NCBI GenBank assembly: GCA_001724855.1
Contig: MEED01000016.1
Coordinates: 1 to 64,000 of the forward strand
Direction of reading: 5' to 3'
Source of the DNA: Lautropia sp. SCN 69-89
GTDB taxonomy: Bacteria > Pseudomonadota > Gammaproteobacteria > Burkholderiales > Burkholderiaceae_E
DNA: 64,000 nucleotides
The notes below the pieces were generated by a model, which saw only the letters and a list, made by a program, of their open reading frames with translations, searched no databases and was not told the DNA's origin. Below are positions 49,646 to 58,335 of the stretch, in pieces. The translations under genes and the position numbers were made by a program. Each line of letters starts with the position of its first letter. Within the stretch, counting starts at the first letter, position 1.

Positions 49646-51367
49646 TCAAAGATCTTCCGAGCCGAGCAGCATCTCGGTGAGCCCCTTGCCGCCCTGCACC
49701 ATCGGCCAGACGTTTTCGGTGGGGTCGGTGATGATGTCCAGGAACACGAGGCGGTCCTTGTACTTGCCGAACGCGTCGCGCAGCGCCGGCTCGACGTCGG
49801 CGGGCTTGTCCACCCGGATGCCCACGTGCCCGTAGGACTCGGCCAGCGCGACGAAGTCGGGCAGCGCGTCCATGTACGACTGCGAGTAGCGGCTGCCGTA
49901 CTCGATCTGCTGCCACTGGCGCACCATGCCCAGGTAGCGGTTGTTCAGGTTGACGATCTTCACCGGCAGGTTGTACTGCTTGCAGGTGGAGAGCTCCTGG
50001 ATGCACATCTGGATCGAGCCTTCTCCGGTGATGCAGGCCACCTGCGCGCCCGGATTGGCCACGAGCGCGCCCATCGCGAACGGCAGGCCCACGCCCATCG
50101 TGCCCAGCCCGCCCGAGTTGAGCCAGCGCCGCGGCTTGTCGAACGGGTAGTACTGCGCGGCCCACATCTGGTGCTGGCCGACGTCGGAGGTGACGATCGC
50201 GTCACCGCCGGTGATCTCCCAGAGCTTCTGCACCACGGCCTGCGGCTTGATGACCGAGTCGCTCGTCCGGTACTTCAGGCACTCGCGCTTTCGCCATTCG
50301 CCGATCTGCTGCCACCAGGCCTGCAGCGCGCGGGTGTTCGTCTTCTGGCCGGCGGCGAACGATTCCTCGACCAGTGCGATCAGGTCGACGAGCGTCTCGC
50401 GCACGTCACCGACGATCGGCACGTCGACCTTGACCCGCTTGGAGATCGACGAGGGATCGATGTCGACGTGGATGATCTTGTGCGGGGTCTGCGCGAAGTG
50501 CTTCGGGTTGCCGATCACCCGGTCGTCGAAGCGCGCGCCGATGGCGAGCAGCACGTCGCAGTGCTGCATCGCCATGTTCGCCTCGTAGGTGCCGTGCATG
50601 CCGGGCATGCCGACGAAGCGCTCGCCGCTCGCACGGTAGCCGCCCAGCCCCATCAGCGTGTTGGTGACCGGGAATTCGAGCAGGTCGACGAAGCGGTTCA
50701 GTTCGGGCGCGGCGTTGGCGAGGATGATGCCGCCGCCGGTGTAGATCATCGGGCGCTCGGCCCCGAGGATCAGGCTCAGCGCCTTCTTGATCTGGCCCTG
50801 GTGGCCGCGGGTGACCGGGTTGTACGAGCGCATCGACACCGTCTTCGGGTATTCGAAGCGGCACTTGTTGCGGGTGACGTCCTTCGGGATGTCGACCAGC
50901 ACCGGCCCGGGCCGACCGCTGTTGGCGATGTGAAACGCCTTGCGGATCGTGACGGCGAGATCCTTCACGTCCTTCACGAGGAAGTTGTGCTTCACGCACG
51001 GGCGCGTGATACCCACCGTGTCGCATTCCTGGAAGGCGTCCTCGCCGATCGCGTGCGTGGGCACCTGGCCGGTGATGATCACCATCGGCACGGAGTCCAT
51101 GTACGCGGTGGCGATCCCGGTGACCGCGTTGGTCACGCCAGGCCCGCTGGTGACCAGTGCCACGCCCACCTTCTGCGTGGAGCGCGAATACGCGTCGGCC
51201 GCATGGACCGCCGCCTGCTCGTGCCTGACGAGGATGTGCTGGATGCGATCCTGGTTGAAGATCGAATCGTAGATGTAGAGGACCGCGCCTCCCGGGTATC
51301 CGAAGATGTGCTCGACACCTTCTTCCTGGAGACAACGAACGACGATATCGGCGCCTGTGAGTTCCAT
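49646..51367 (-). CDS. ilvB: acetolactate synthase large subunit
   Basis: A 573-residue thiamine-diphosphate enzyme that condenses pyruvate with pyruvate or 2-oxobutyrate. The catalytic glutamate is in VRHEQAAVHAADAY near residue 48. The ThDP/Mg motif GEGSIQMCIQELSTCKQYNLPVKIVNLNN is near residues 440-470. The N-terminal domain, FAD-like domain and C-terminal domain are all present. It is first in ilvB-ilvN-ilvC. Confidence 0.97.
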   Translation of the reverse strand: MELTGADIVVRCLQEEGVEHIFGYPGGAVLYIYDSIFNQDRIQHILVRHEQAAVHAADAYSRSTQKVGVALVTSGPGVTNAVTGIATAYMDSVPMVIITGQVPTHAIGEDAFQECDTVGITRPCVKHNFLVKDVKDLAVTIRKAFHIANSGRPGPVLVDIPKDVTRNKCRFEYPKTVSMRSYNPVTRGHQGQIKKALSLILGAERPMIYTGGGIILANAAPELNRFVDLLEFPVTNTLMGLGGYRASGERFVGMPGMHGTYEANMAMQHCDVLLAIGARFDDRVIGNPKHFAQTPHKIIHVDIDPSSISKRVKVDVPIVGDVRETLVDLIALVEESFAAGQKTNTRALQAWWQQIGEWRKRECLKYRTSDSVIKPQAVVQKLWEITGGDAIVTSDVGQHQMWAAQYYPFDKPRRWLNSGGLGTMGVGLPFAMGALVANPGAQVACITGEGSIQMCIQELSTCKQYNLPVKIVNLNNRYLGMVRQWQQIEYGSRYSQSYMDALPDFVALAESYGHVGIRVDKPADVEPALRDAFGKYKDRLVFLDIITDPTENVWPMVQGGKGLTEMLLGSEDL

Positions 51368-51763
51368 CGAATGAAGTCCTTTCAAGTCCAGGGAGCCCGT
51401 CCGCCGGCGCCATGGCGGCCGTCGATGCGCAGATGCGCGTCGAAGCGCCACGACGCAGGCCTCGGCACGGGGCCTGCGAGTTTGATCGGATGCGCCCGCT
51501 CGCCTCTCGTGAAGGCGCTTGGCGCACACAAAGACGACGCCCCGTCCGCGCTGATTGCCGCAGCCACCAGTGCCGGAAGGGGCGCACGAGGGGTAGACGC
51601 GCAGGATACTGCAGCGCAACAGGGAGGGTCAAGGCGCCGACGAGGCGCCTGCAGCACCCCTGCCGGGGCGCCCGCGCGGCGCTTCGGGGGGCGGCGCGCC
51701 GGCCTTCTCTGCTAGCATGCGCAGCGTCCCCGTCCGCTTCGCAGCCCGCCCGACCCGACCCGA
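51368..51763. promoter_or_regulatory. divergent region ilvB / sigma factor
   Basis: The gap holds the ilv promoter described separately and an ilvB leader of about 230 bases. I find no clear leader peptide rich in Ile/Leu/Val and no attenuator with a U-tract. Upstream of the sigma gene I see no obvious -35/-10 pair. It may have an ECF-type promoter of its own. Confidence 0.4.
51603..51632 (-). promoter_or_regulatory. sigma-70 promoter of ilvBNC
   Basis: On the minus strand TTGACC (51,627-51,632) and TATCCT (51,603-51,608) are spaced by 18 bases. The predicted transcript starts near 51,596 and has a long leader to the ilvB ATG. Confidence 0.6.
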
Positions 51764-52339
51764 ATGGCCACCCGGCAGGAATTGTCGGATTTCCTCGCCG
51801 CCGCCGAGCGCCGGGCGTTCAAGCAGGCGGTCTATGCGGTCCGCGACCAGGAAGTCGCCCTCGACGTCGTGCAGGACGCGATGCTCAAGCTCGCCACCCG
51901 CTACGCCGAGCGGCCGCCGGAGGAACTGCCGCTGCTCTTCCAGCGGATCCTGCAGAACGCGATCACCGATCACTTCCGGCGCCAGAAGGTGCGCAACCTC
52001 TGGACGACCCCGCTGTCGGCGCTGGCGGGCGACGGCGACGACGAGGCCGGCGAGCGCGACATCCTGGAGGCGCTGGAGGCCGAGCCGGGCAGCCCCTCGG
52101 CCGCCGCCAACGGCGCCGAACGCCTCGAGCGGGCCCAGCTGCTGGCGATCCTGGACGAGGAAATCGGCAAGCTGCCCCGGCGTCAACGCGAAGCCTTCCT
52201 GCTGCGTTACTGGGAGGATCTCAACGTGGCCGAGACCGCCGAAGCCATGGGGTGCTCCGAGGGCAGCGTCAAGACCCACTGTTCCCGGGCGGCCCACACC
52301 CTGGCCGAAGTGCTGCGGGCACGCGGAATTGCACCATGA
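51764..52339 (+). CDS. ECF-like RNA polymerase sigma factor
   Basis: A 191-residue sigma-70-family protein. Region 2 is RAFKQAVYAVRDQEVALDVVQDAMLKLA, and region 4 is LPRRQREAFLLRYWEDLNVAETAEAMGCSEGSVKTHCSRA with a helix-turn-helix. Regions 1 and 3 are absent, as in the ECF group. Its stop overlaps the DUF3619 start (ATGA). The following gene, with a single membrane helix, is a good candidate anti-sigma factor. The regulon is unknown. Confidence 0.9.
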   Translation: MATRQELSDFLAAAERRAFKQAVYAVRDQEVALDVVQDAMLKLATRYAERPPEELPLLFQRILQNAITDHFRRQKVRNLWTTPLSALAGDGDDEAGERDILEALEAEPGSPSAAANGAERLERAQLLAILDEEIGKLPRRQREAFLLRYWEDLNVAETAEAMGCSEGSVKTHCSRAAHTLAEVLRARGIAP

Positions 52340-52776
52340 ACGAACCAGTCATTGCCAGGCTCGCCCGCGAAGCGCTCGACGAATCGGTCGAGCACCTGCC
52401 GTGGCGCGTCACCCATCGGCTGGCCACCGCCCGCGAGGCGGCGCTGGCCCGGCTCCCTGCCGAAGCGCACGTAGCCGTCGCAGCGCCGGCCGTCGTCGGG
52501 CACGGCCAGGTCGTGGTCGCGGCCGGCGGCCCGCAACCGCCCAGTCGCCGCGGCAGCCGCCGGCACTTCGGGCTGGGCCTGGCGGCGATCGTCGTCCCGC
52601 TGCTGGTCGTGGCAGGGGCGCTCTACGCGATTTCCGAGTGGGACAGCCGGCTGAGGGCCGACGACATCGCGGGCGTCGATGCCGCGGTGCTGGTCGACGA
52701 AGTGCCCATTTCGGCCTACGCCGACCGCGGATTCGGCGTCTTCCTGCGCAACGTCACCCGCGGAGAACGCGAGTGA
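52336..52776 (+). CDS. DUF3619 single-pass membrane protein, candidate anti-sigma factor
   Basis: A 146-residue protein with a cytoplasmic N-half, one transmembrane helix at about residues 78-100 (FGLGLAAIVVPLLVVAGALYAIS) and a short periplasmic tail. The family (DUF3619) has no proven function. The layout, with a gene start overlapping a sigma factor stop, is the usual one for anti-sigma factors, so this role is suggested but not shown. A zinc-binding ZAS motif (HxxxCxxC) is not present. Confidence 0.75.
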   Translation: MNEPVIARLAREALDESVEHLPWRVTHRLATAREAALARLPAEAHVAVAAPAVVGHGQVVVAAGGPQPPSRRGSRRHFGLGLAAIVVPLLVVAGALYAISEWDSRLRADDIAGVDAAVLVDEVPISAYADRGFGVFLRNVTRGERE

Positions 52777-53348
52777 GCCGCGAGCAACTGATCGTCGCGC
52801 TGGTGGCCAGCCTGTGCGTGGCGCTGATGGCCGCGGTGCTGCCGGTTCGCGCCGAAAACGAACCCGTCGCGCCGCGTGCTTCGCTGCTGCCGCTGGTCAG
52901 GCCGCTGTGGAGCGAGCTCACGCCGGGTCAGCAGGCAGTCCTCGAGCCGTTCGCGCGGCAATGGAACGGCTGGTCGGCGCAGGAAAAGCGCATCTGGGTG
53001 TCGCTGGCCGACCGGGTTCCGCGCATGGAGCCCGAAGCGCGGGAACGCGCGCACCAGCGCATCCGCGAATGGGCCGCGCTCACGCCCGACCAGCGCCGGC
53101 TCGCCCGCCAGAACTATCGGCTCGCCAAGCGGCTGCCCCCCGACGAGCGCCAGGCGCAGTGGGAGCGCTACCGCGAAATGACCCCCGAGCAGCGCGCGGT
53201 GCTGCGCAACGCCGGCTGGACCAGCAACACCGCCGCGCGTCACGCCGGCGCGCGCACCGGCCTGGCCAAGGAAGCCGCCCAGCCGCTGTCCGACCTCGCG
53301 CGACGCAGCGCCAAGCGCCCGCCCCCGCCGCGGCCCGCCAGGTTCTGA
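52773..53348 (+). CDS. DUF3106 periplasmic protein
   Basis: A 191-residue exported protein starting at a GTG that overlaps the preceding stop (GTGA). The signal peptide (LIVALVASLCVALMAAVLPVRA) is followed by repeated short helices built on Trp/Arg/Gln with LTPxQR and EMTPEQR turns (WNGWSAQEKRIW, MTPEQRAVL). This is the DUF3106 pattern. The function is unknown. It resembles helical envelope-stress sensors such as CpxP in repeat style (LTxxQR), which would fit a sigma-linked role, but homology is not established. Confidence 0.78.
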   Translation: MSREQLIVALVASLCVALMAAVLPVRAENEPVAPRASLLPLVRPLWSELTPGQQAVLEPFARQWNGWSAQEKRIWVSLADRVPRMEPEARERAHQRIREWAALTPDQRRLARQNYRLAKRLPPDERQAQWERYREMTPEQRAVLRNAGWTSNTAARHAGARTGLAKEAAQPLSDLARRSAKRPPPPRPARF

Positions 53349-53845
53349 TGCGGGGCTGCGATCCCGCGGCCGATCCCTGGCGCCGCCTGATGGGCATGGC
53401 CTACGAGGGGATCATCCTCTTCGGCGTGCTCTGGTTCGCCGACTACGCGTTCTCGGCGCTCACCCAGTTTCGCGGCCATCCGGGTGCGCTGCGCACCGCG
53501 TTCCAGCTGTTCACGCTCGGCGTGCTGGGCGCCTATTTCACCTGGTTCTGGAGCTCGGGCCGGCGCTCGCTGCCGATGAAGACGCTGGCGCTGCAACTGC
53601 AGACCCGAGACGGCGACCCGGTGAGCCCGGCGCGCGCGCTCGCGCGCTTCGCCGCCGCATCGGCGCTCGCGATCGGCGCGCTGGCCGCGACCTGGTACCT
53701 GCACCCGGCGCTCGCGCTGCTGCTGCTCGCGCCCTACGCCTGGACGCTGGTCGACCGCGATCGCCGCGGACTGCACGACCTCCTTGCCGGCACGCGGCTC
53801 GCGCACGTGGCGCCGCCGGCGGCGATGCGCTCGGTCGACGTCTGA
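53348..53845 (+). CDS. RDD family membrane protein
   Basis: A 165-residue RDD protein with several membrane helices (residues 20-40, 50-68, 100-125). RDD signatures are visible: AYEGIILFGVLW, SLPMKTLALQLQTRDG, and DRDRRGLHDLLAGTR. The stop of DUF3106 and the ATG here share one base (TGATG), making it the fourth gene of the sigma operon. The biochemical role is unknown. Confidence 0.85.
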   Translation: MRGCDPAADPWRRLMGMAYEGIILFGVLWFADYAFSALTQFRGHPGALRTAFQLFTLGVLGAYFTWFWSSGRRSLPMKTLALQLQTRDGDPVSPARALARFAAASALAIGALAATWYLHPALALLLLAPYAWTLVDRDRRGLHDLLAGTRLAHVAPPAAMRSVDV

Positions 53846-53864
53846 CCCTGCGGCGCGTCGGGCT

Positions 53865-56108
53865 TCAGCCCTTCACGCAGTCGACGTAATAGCGGTCGAC
53901 GCCCTCTTCGCGCTCGACCACCAGCCCGTGCACGTCGGTCTCGAAGCCGGGGAAGCGCGCGTTGAAGTCGCGCGCGAACTTCAGGTATTCGACGATCGGC
54001 CGGTTGAAGCGCTCGCCCGGAATCAGCAGCGGAATGCCCGGCGGATACGGCGTAACCAGCATCGTCGTGATCCGGTCTTCCAGCTCGTCGATCGGCACGC
54101 GGTCGACGCTGCGGTGCGCCAGGCACTCGAAGGCCTCGGACGGCTTCATCGCCGGCTGCATGCTCGACAGGTACATCTCGGTGGTGACCCGCGCGATGTC
54201 GTAGCGGCGGTACTGCTCGTGGATCTGCGAGGCGAGGTCGCGCAGCCCGATGCGCTCGTAGGCCGGATGCGCCTGCACGAACTCGGGCATCACGCGCCAC
54301 AGCGGCTGGTTGGTGTCGTGGTCGGACTTGAACTGCTGCAGCTCGGTGACCAGCGTGTTCCAGCGCCCCTTGGTGATGCCGATGGTGAACATCACGAAGA
54401 ACGAATACAGGCCCGTCTTCTCGACCACCACGCCGTGCTCGGCCAGGTACTTGGTGACGATCGACGCCGGTATACCCCAGGGGGCGAACCGGCCGGTGAT
54501 GTCGAGGCCGGGCGTCACGATGGTCGCCTTGATCGGGTCGAGCATCGTGAAGTTGGTGACCAGCTTGCCGAAGCCGTGCCACTTGTCGCTCGAGCGCAGG
54601 AACCAGCTCTCGCGCTTGCCGATGCCGGTCTCGGCGAGGTCTTTCGGGCCCCAGACCTTGAACCACCAGTCCTGGCCGAACTCGTCGTCGACCTTGCGCA
54701 TCGCGCGGCGGAACTCGAGCGACTCGAAGATCGACTCCTCGACCAGCGCGGTGCCGCCCGGCGGCTCCATCATCGCCGCGGCCACGTCGCACGAGGCGAT
54801 GATCGCGTACTGCGGGCTGGTGGAGGTGTGCATCAGGAACGCTTCGTTGAAGCGGTGCCGGTCGAACTGCGGCTTCTCGGAGTCCTGGATCAGGATCTGC
54901 GAGGCCTGCGACAGCCCCGCGAGCAGCTTGTGCGTGGACTGCGTCGAGAAGATCATCGCGTCGCGGCTGCGCGGCCGGTTCGGCCCGATCGCGTGGAACT
55001 CGTGATAGAAGGGATGGAAGGTCGCGTGCGGCAGCCAGGCCTCGTCGAAGTGCAGGTTCTCGATGTAGCTGCCCAGCGTGCGCTTGATCGTCTCCACGTT
55101 GTAGATCACGCCGTCGTAGGTCGACTGCGTGATCGTCATCACGCGCGGGCGCGCCGACTTCTTCTTGATCAGCGGGTTCGCGTCGATCTTGCGCTGGATG
55201 CTGGCCGGATCGAACTCCTCGAGCGGAATCGGCCCGATGATCCCGTAGTGGTTGCGCGTGGGCTGCAGGAAGATCGGGATCGTTCCCGTCATCGTGATCG
55301 CATGCAGGATCGACTTGTGGCAGTTGCGGTCGACCAGCACCACGTCGTCGTTGCCCACCGTGGAATGCCAGACGATCTTGTTCGACGTGGACGTGCCGTT
55401 GGTCACGAAGAACAAATGGTCGACGTTGAAGATGCGCGCGGCGTTGCGCTCCGAGGCCGCCACCGGGCCGGTGTGGTCGAGCAGCTGCCCGAGTTCGTCG
55501 ACCGCGTTGCAGACGTCGGCCCGCAGCATGTTCTCGCCGAAGAACTGGTGGAACATCTGGCCCACCGGGCTCTTCAGGAACGCCACGCCGCCCGAGTGGC
55601 CCGGGCAGTGCCACGAATACGAGCCGTCGTGCGCGTAGTGCACCAGCGCCTTGAAGAACGGCGGGGCCAGCGAGTTCAGGTAGTTCGTCGCCTCGCGGAT
55701 GATGTAGCGCGCGACGAACTCCGGCGTGTCCTCGAACATGTGGATGAAGCCGTGCAGCTCCTTCAGGATCTCGTTCGGGATGTGCTGCGAAGTACGCGTC
55801 TCGCCGAACAGGAAGATCGGGATGTCGGCGTTGCGGCGGCGCGTCTCGACGATGAACTTGCGCAGGTCGCTCACCGCCTTGCTCTCGCTGCCGTCGTCAC
55901 CGAGCTCCTCGTCGTCGATCGACACGATGAAGGCCGACGCGCGCGCCGCCTGGTTGGCGACCATCGCCACGTCGATGTAGGTGAAGCCGCCCACTACCTC
56001 CCAGTGCTGGTCCTCGATCGCCTTGGCAAGCGCGCGGATGCCCAGGCCGCTGGCGGAGTCGGCCTTCCAGTCCTCGTCGATGACGACGATCGGGAAACGG
56101 AATTGCAT
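53865..56108 (-). CDS. PLP-dependent Arg/Lys/Orn decarboxylase
   Basis: A 747-residue fold-I decarboxylase of the Orn/Lys/Arg group. The N-terminal ~130 residues form the response-regulator-like wing domain. The catalytic lysine is Lys394 in STQSTHKLLAG, with upstream SWHCPGHSGG and later PSASE-like region. It should make agmatine, cadaverine or putrescine. The exact substrate cannot be read from the sequence. The gene is monocistronic. Confidence 0.88.
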   Translation of the reverse strand: MQFRFPIVVIDEDWKADSASGLGIRALAKAIEDQHWEVVGGFTYIDVAMVANQAARASAFIVSIDDEELGDDGSESKAVSDLRKFIVETRRRNADIPIFLFGETRTSQHIPNEILKELHGFIHMFEDTPEFVARYIIREATNYLNSLAPPFFKALVHYAHDGSYSWHCPGHSGGVAFLKSPVGQMFHQFFGENMLRADVCNAVDELGQLLDHTGPVAASERNAARIFNVDHLFFVTNGTSTSNKIVWHSTVGNDDVVLVDRNCHKSILHAITMTGTIPIFLQPTRNHYGIIGPIPLEEFDPASIQRKIDANPLIKKKSARPRVMTITQSTYDGVIYNVETIKRTLGSYIENLHFDEAWLPHATFHPFYHEFHAIGPNRPRSRDAMIFSTQSTHKLLAGLSQASQILIQDSEKPQFDRHRFNEAFLMHTSTSPQYAIIASCDVAAAMMEPPGGTALVEESIFESLEFRRAMRKVDDEFGQDWWFKVWGPKDLAETGIGKRESWFLRSSDKWHGFGKLVTNFTMLDPIKATIVTPGLDITGRFAPWGIPASIVTKYLAEHGVVVEKTGLYSFFVMFTIGITKGRWNTLVTELQQFKSDHDTNQPLWRVMPEFVQAHPAYERIGLRDLASQIHEQYRRYDIARVTTEMYLSSMQPAMKPSEAFECLAHRSVDRVPIDELEDRITTMLVTPYPPGIPLLIPGERFNRPIVEYLKFARDFNARFPGFETDVHGLVVEREEGVDRYYVDCVKG

Positions 56109-56203
56109 GTCGGGGGATCCAGCGATGGCGGTGACGACAGGCGCGCGGGCGCGCGCCGGAAAAGGTGCAAGTTAAGCACAAATCGGGGGCGGGGGCGCGT
56201 GGC

Positions 56204-56443
56204 TCAGCGGGGGTCGAACATCGCCTCGATTTCGGCGTCGCCGAGGCGATCGAAGTCTGCGGGAATGGTGATGCGGCCGCGCAAGGACCCGAGGCGCACC
56301 GGGCGATTCCGGGGCATCGGGACCAGTCGCGCCAATGGTCGTCCGGCTTTGGCGATCACGATCGTCTCCCCGGCGGCCGCGCGTTCGACGAGCTGCGAGA
56401 GCCGGGACCTGGCTTCGACAAGGTTGATGATCTTCTGCGCCAT
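56204..56443 (-). CDS. orphan Phd/YefM-family antitoxin
   Basis: A 79-residue protein starting MAQKIINLVEARSRLSQLVERA, with the typical GETIVIAKAGRPLARLVP motif of Phd/YefM antitoxins. The C-terminal tail (PADFDRLGDAEIEAMF) would wrap around a VapC/Doc toxin. No toxin gene lies downstream, since only 95 bases separate it from the decarboxylase gene. The frame can extend upstream without a better start. It may be a solitary antitoxin or a remnant. Confidence 0.78.
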   Translation of the reverse strand: MAQKIINLVEARSRLSQLVERAAAGETIVIAKAGRPLARLVPMPRNRPVRLGSLRGRITIPADFDRLGDAEIEAMFDPR

Positions 56444-56624
56444 CCCGAGTGCCTTCTCGCGCCGGATTCGACCAGGATCGATCAACGCATTCTCCGAACC
56501 GAGGCAACCGGCGTCAATCCGGGTCGAGTCATCCGGGTCGAGGGAACCGACCGCGACCACGGCCGTTTCGAGCGAGCCACCGCGGTACCATCGAGTGCTG
56601 GCACCAACGAACAGACTGACGCTC

Positions 56625-57590
56625 ATGCAACCACCCTCCTGTCCCCGCGTAGCCGTGTATGGCGCCGGCGCCGTCGGCTGCTACTTCGGTGCGAAGCTGG
56701 CCGAAGCGGGTGCACCGGTCACGCTGATCGGGCGGGCCACGCACGTGGAGGCGATCCGGCGCGACGGCCTGCTCTTCGACAGCCCGGGCGCGACCCGCCG
56801 GGTGCGGATCGCCGCCGACACCGGGCCCGATGCAGTGCGCGAGGCCGATCTGGTGCTGTTTTGCGTGAAGACGCGCGACACGGCCGACGGCGCCCGGGCG
56901 CTGGCGCCGCTGGTGCGTTCCGATGCCCTGCTGGTCAGCCTGCAGAACGGCGTGGACAACGTGCCGAAGCTGCGCGACGCGGGCATCGACGCGCTGGCCG
57001 CGGTGGTCTACGTAGCGACCTCGATGCCGGCGCCGGGCCATCTGCTGCACGCGGGGCGCGGCGACCTGGTGATCGGCGAGTACGGCGCGCGGCCGGCATC
57101 CGGGTCGGCAGAGAAAGCGACGCAGCCGTCCGCTCGTGCCCGACAAGTTGCCGCGTGGTTCGAGCGCGCCGGCGTGCCCTGCCGGCTCGAACACGACCTG
57201 CGCGGGGAACTCTGGACGAAGCTCGTCCTGAACTGTGCGTTCAACGCGATCTCGGCGCTGGGCCGATCGCGCTACGGGGCGATGCTGGACGACGCGGATG
57301 TTCGCGCGCTGATGCGCGAGGCGATCGGCGAATGCGTGGCGGTGGCGCGAGCCGACGGCGTCCCGATCGCCGATGCCGACGCACAGTACGAGGCTGCGAT
57401 GCGGCTGGGCGAAGCGATGCGCAAAGCCAGTTCGTCGACGGCCCAGGACCTGGCGCGCGGACGCGCGACCGAGATCGACTCGCTCAACGGCTACGTGGCG
57501 CGGCGCGGCCAGGCGCTCGGCCTCGCGACGCCGATGAACCGGGCGCTGTCGACGCTGGTGCGGCTGCTGGAGCGCGCCGCGCCCGCCTGA
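56625..57590 (+). CDS. 2-dehydropantoate 2-reductase family protein
   Basis: A 321-residue ketopantoate reductase family enzyme. Its N-terminal Rossmann motif GAGAVGCYFGAKLAEAG binds NADP. Lys/Asn catalytic regions LWTKLVLNCAFNAISALGRSRYG and ATEIDSLNGYVARRGQALGLATPMN are present. It may be PanE (pantoate synthesis), but paralogues acting on other oxoacids are common. Confidence 0.85.
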   Translation: MQPPSCPRVAVYGAGAVGCYFGAKLAEAGAPVTLIGRATHVEAIRRDGLLFDSPGATRRVRIAADTGPDAVREADLVLFCVKTRDTADGARALAPLVRSDALLVSLQNGVDNVPKLRDAGIDALAAVVYVATSMPAPGHLLHAGRGDLVIGEYGARPASGSAEKATQPSARARQVAAWFERAGVPCRLEHDLRGELWTKLVLNCAFNAISALGRSRYGAMLDDADVRALMREAIGECVAVARADGVPIADADAQYEAAMRLGEAMRKASSSTAQDLARGRATEIDSLNGYVARRGQALGLATPMNRALSTLVRLLERAAPA

Positions 57591-57640
57591 CCCGGCGACC
57601 AGCGCATCGTTGATCAGCGACTGGTTCGCGACTTGTCAGG

Positions 57641-58036
57641 CTACACCCGAAGCCGGCAATGCCGTGCGGCATGGGTGAAGTCCTTGTCGGTGGTGAGCAA
57701 GACCAGGTCGTGACGAATGCAGAGTTGCGCAAGGAGTGCGTCGATGGTGCCGATCCGGACACCGGCATTCCGGCACACGTTGCGCAGTGCTGCGGCAGCG
57801 ATGTGGTCGCTGCGATCCGGCTGAAGCAGCGGCAAGGCTGCGAAACGTTCGACGATCCGCTCGCGCGCTTTCGGTGCGTTGAAACCCTGCAGCAACTCCT
57901 GAAGAACGAGGCCTGTCGTAACGACGACCTCCGAACCAAACAAGGCATCCCTGAGATGGCGCGCCTCCGGCTCCGAAGCGTCGACGTCGCGGCGAAGTGC
58001 CAGAGACCAGACGCTGGTGTCGACCGGCAGGGTCAT
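57641..58036 (-). CDS. vapC: VapC-family PIN-domain toxin
   Basis: A 131-residue PIN ribonuclease. The four acidic positions are Asp6 (PVDTSVW), Glu47 (LQELLQG), Asp99 (TIDALLAQ) and Asp117 (TTDKDF). VapC toxins cut tRNA or rRNA. The ATG overlaps the vapB stop (ATGA). The frame is intact. Confidence 0.92.
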   Translation of the reverse strand: MTLPVDTSVWSLALRRDVDASEPEARHLRDALFGSEVVVTTGLVLQELLQGFNAPKARERIVERFAALPLLQPDRSDHIAAAALRNVCRNAGVRIGTIDALLAQLCIRHDLVLLTTDKDFTHAARHCRLRV

Positions 58037-58236
58037 CTCCGCCGGGACCTTTCAGCCTTGTAGTCGAACGAATCATCCCATTCGAGCTTGCCCAGCAGAT
58101 CGGCGATGCGTCGTTGCTCCCGGCGAGCGATGAACTCCTCCAGGGCTCTGGTGACGGCAGCCTTCTTCGTGCGTTCGCCGCTGACTTCGAGCGCTCGCGT
58201 GAGGAGATCCGGGTCGATCGCGAGATTGGTGGCCAT
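58033..58236 (-). CDS. vapB: VapB-family antitoxin
   Basis: A 67-residue ribbon-helix-helix antitoxin (MATNLAIDPDLL, RTKKAAVTRALEEFIARREQ). The C-terminal WDDSFDYKAERSRR should block the toxin site. ATG is preceded by AAGGAGGCGC. Upstream TTGTCG/GTCAAC sequence may hold its promoter. Confidence 0.88.
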   Translation of the reverse strand: MATNLAIDPDLLTRALEVSGERTKKAAVTRALEEFIARREQRRIADLLGKLEWDDSFDYKAERSRRR

Positions 58237-58335
58237 GTGCGCCTCCTTGTGCGAGAGTTGACACACAGACCGACAAGTACGCCAACCGGGGCACCGTCCG
58301 CAAGCCATTCGCAATCGGCCGGATGGCCGACCCTT

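Noticed and set aside
51368-51600. Ile/Leu/Val leader peptide attenuator for ilvB
   Set aside because: The leader has no short frame with clustered Ile/Leu/Val codons and no hairpin with a U-tract.
53784-57590. Long plus-strand frame including the ketopantoate-reductase-like gene
   Set aside because: Only the last 322 codons are real. The rest is antisense to the decarboxylase gene.
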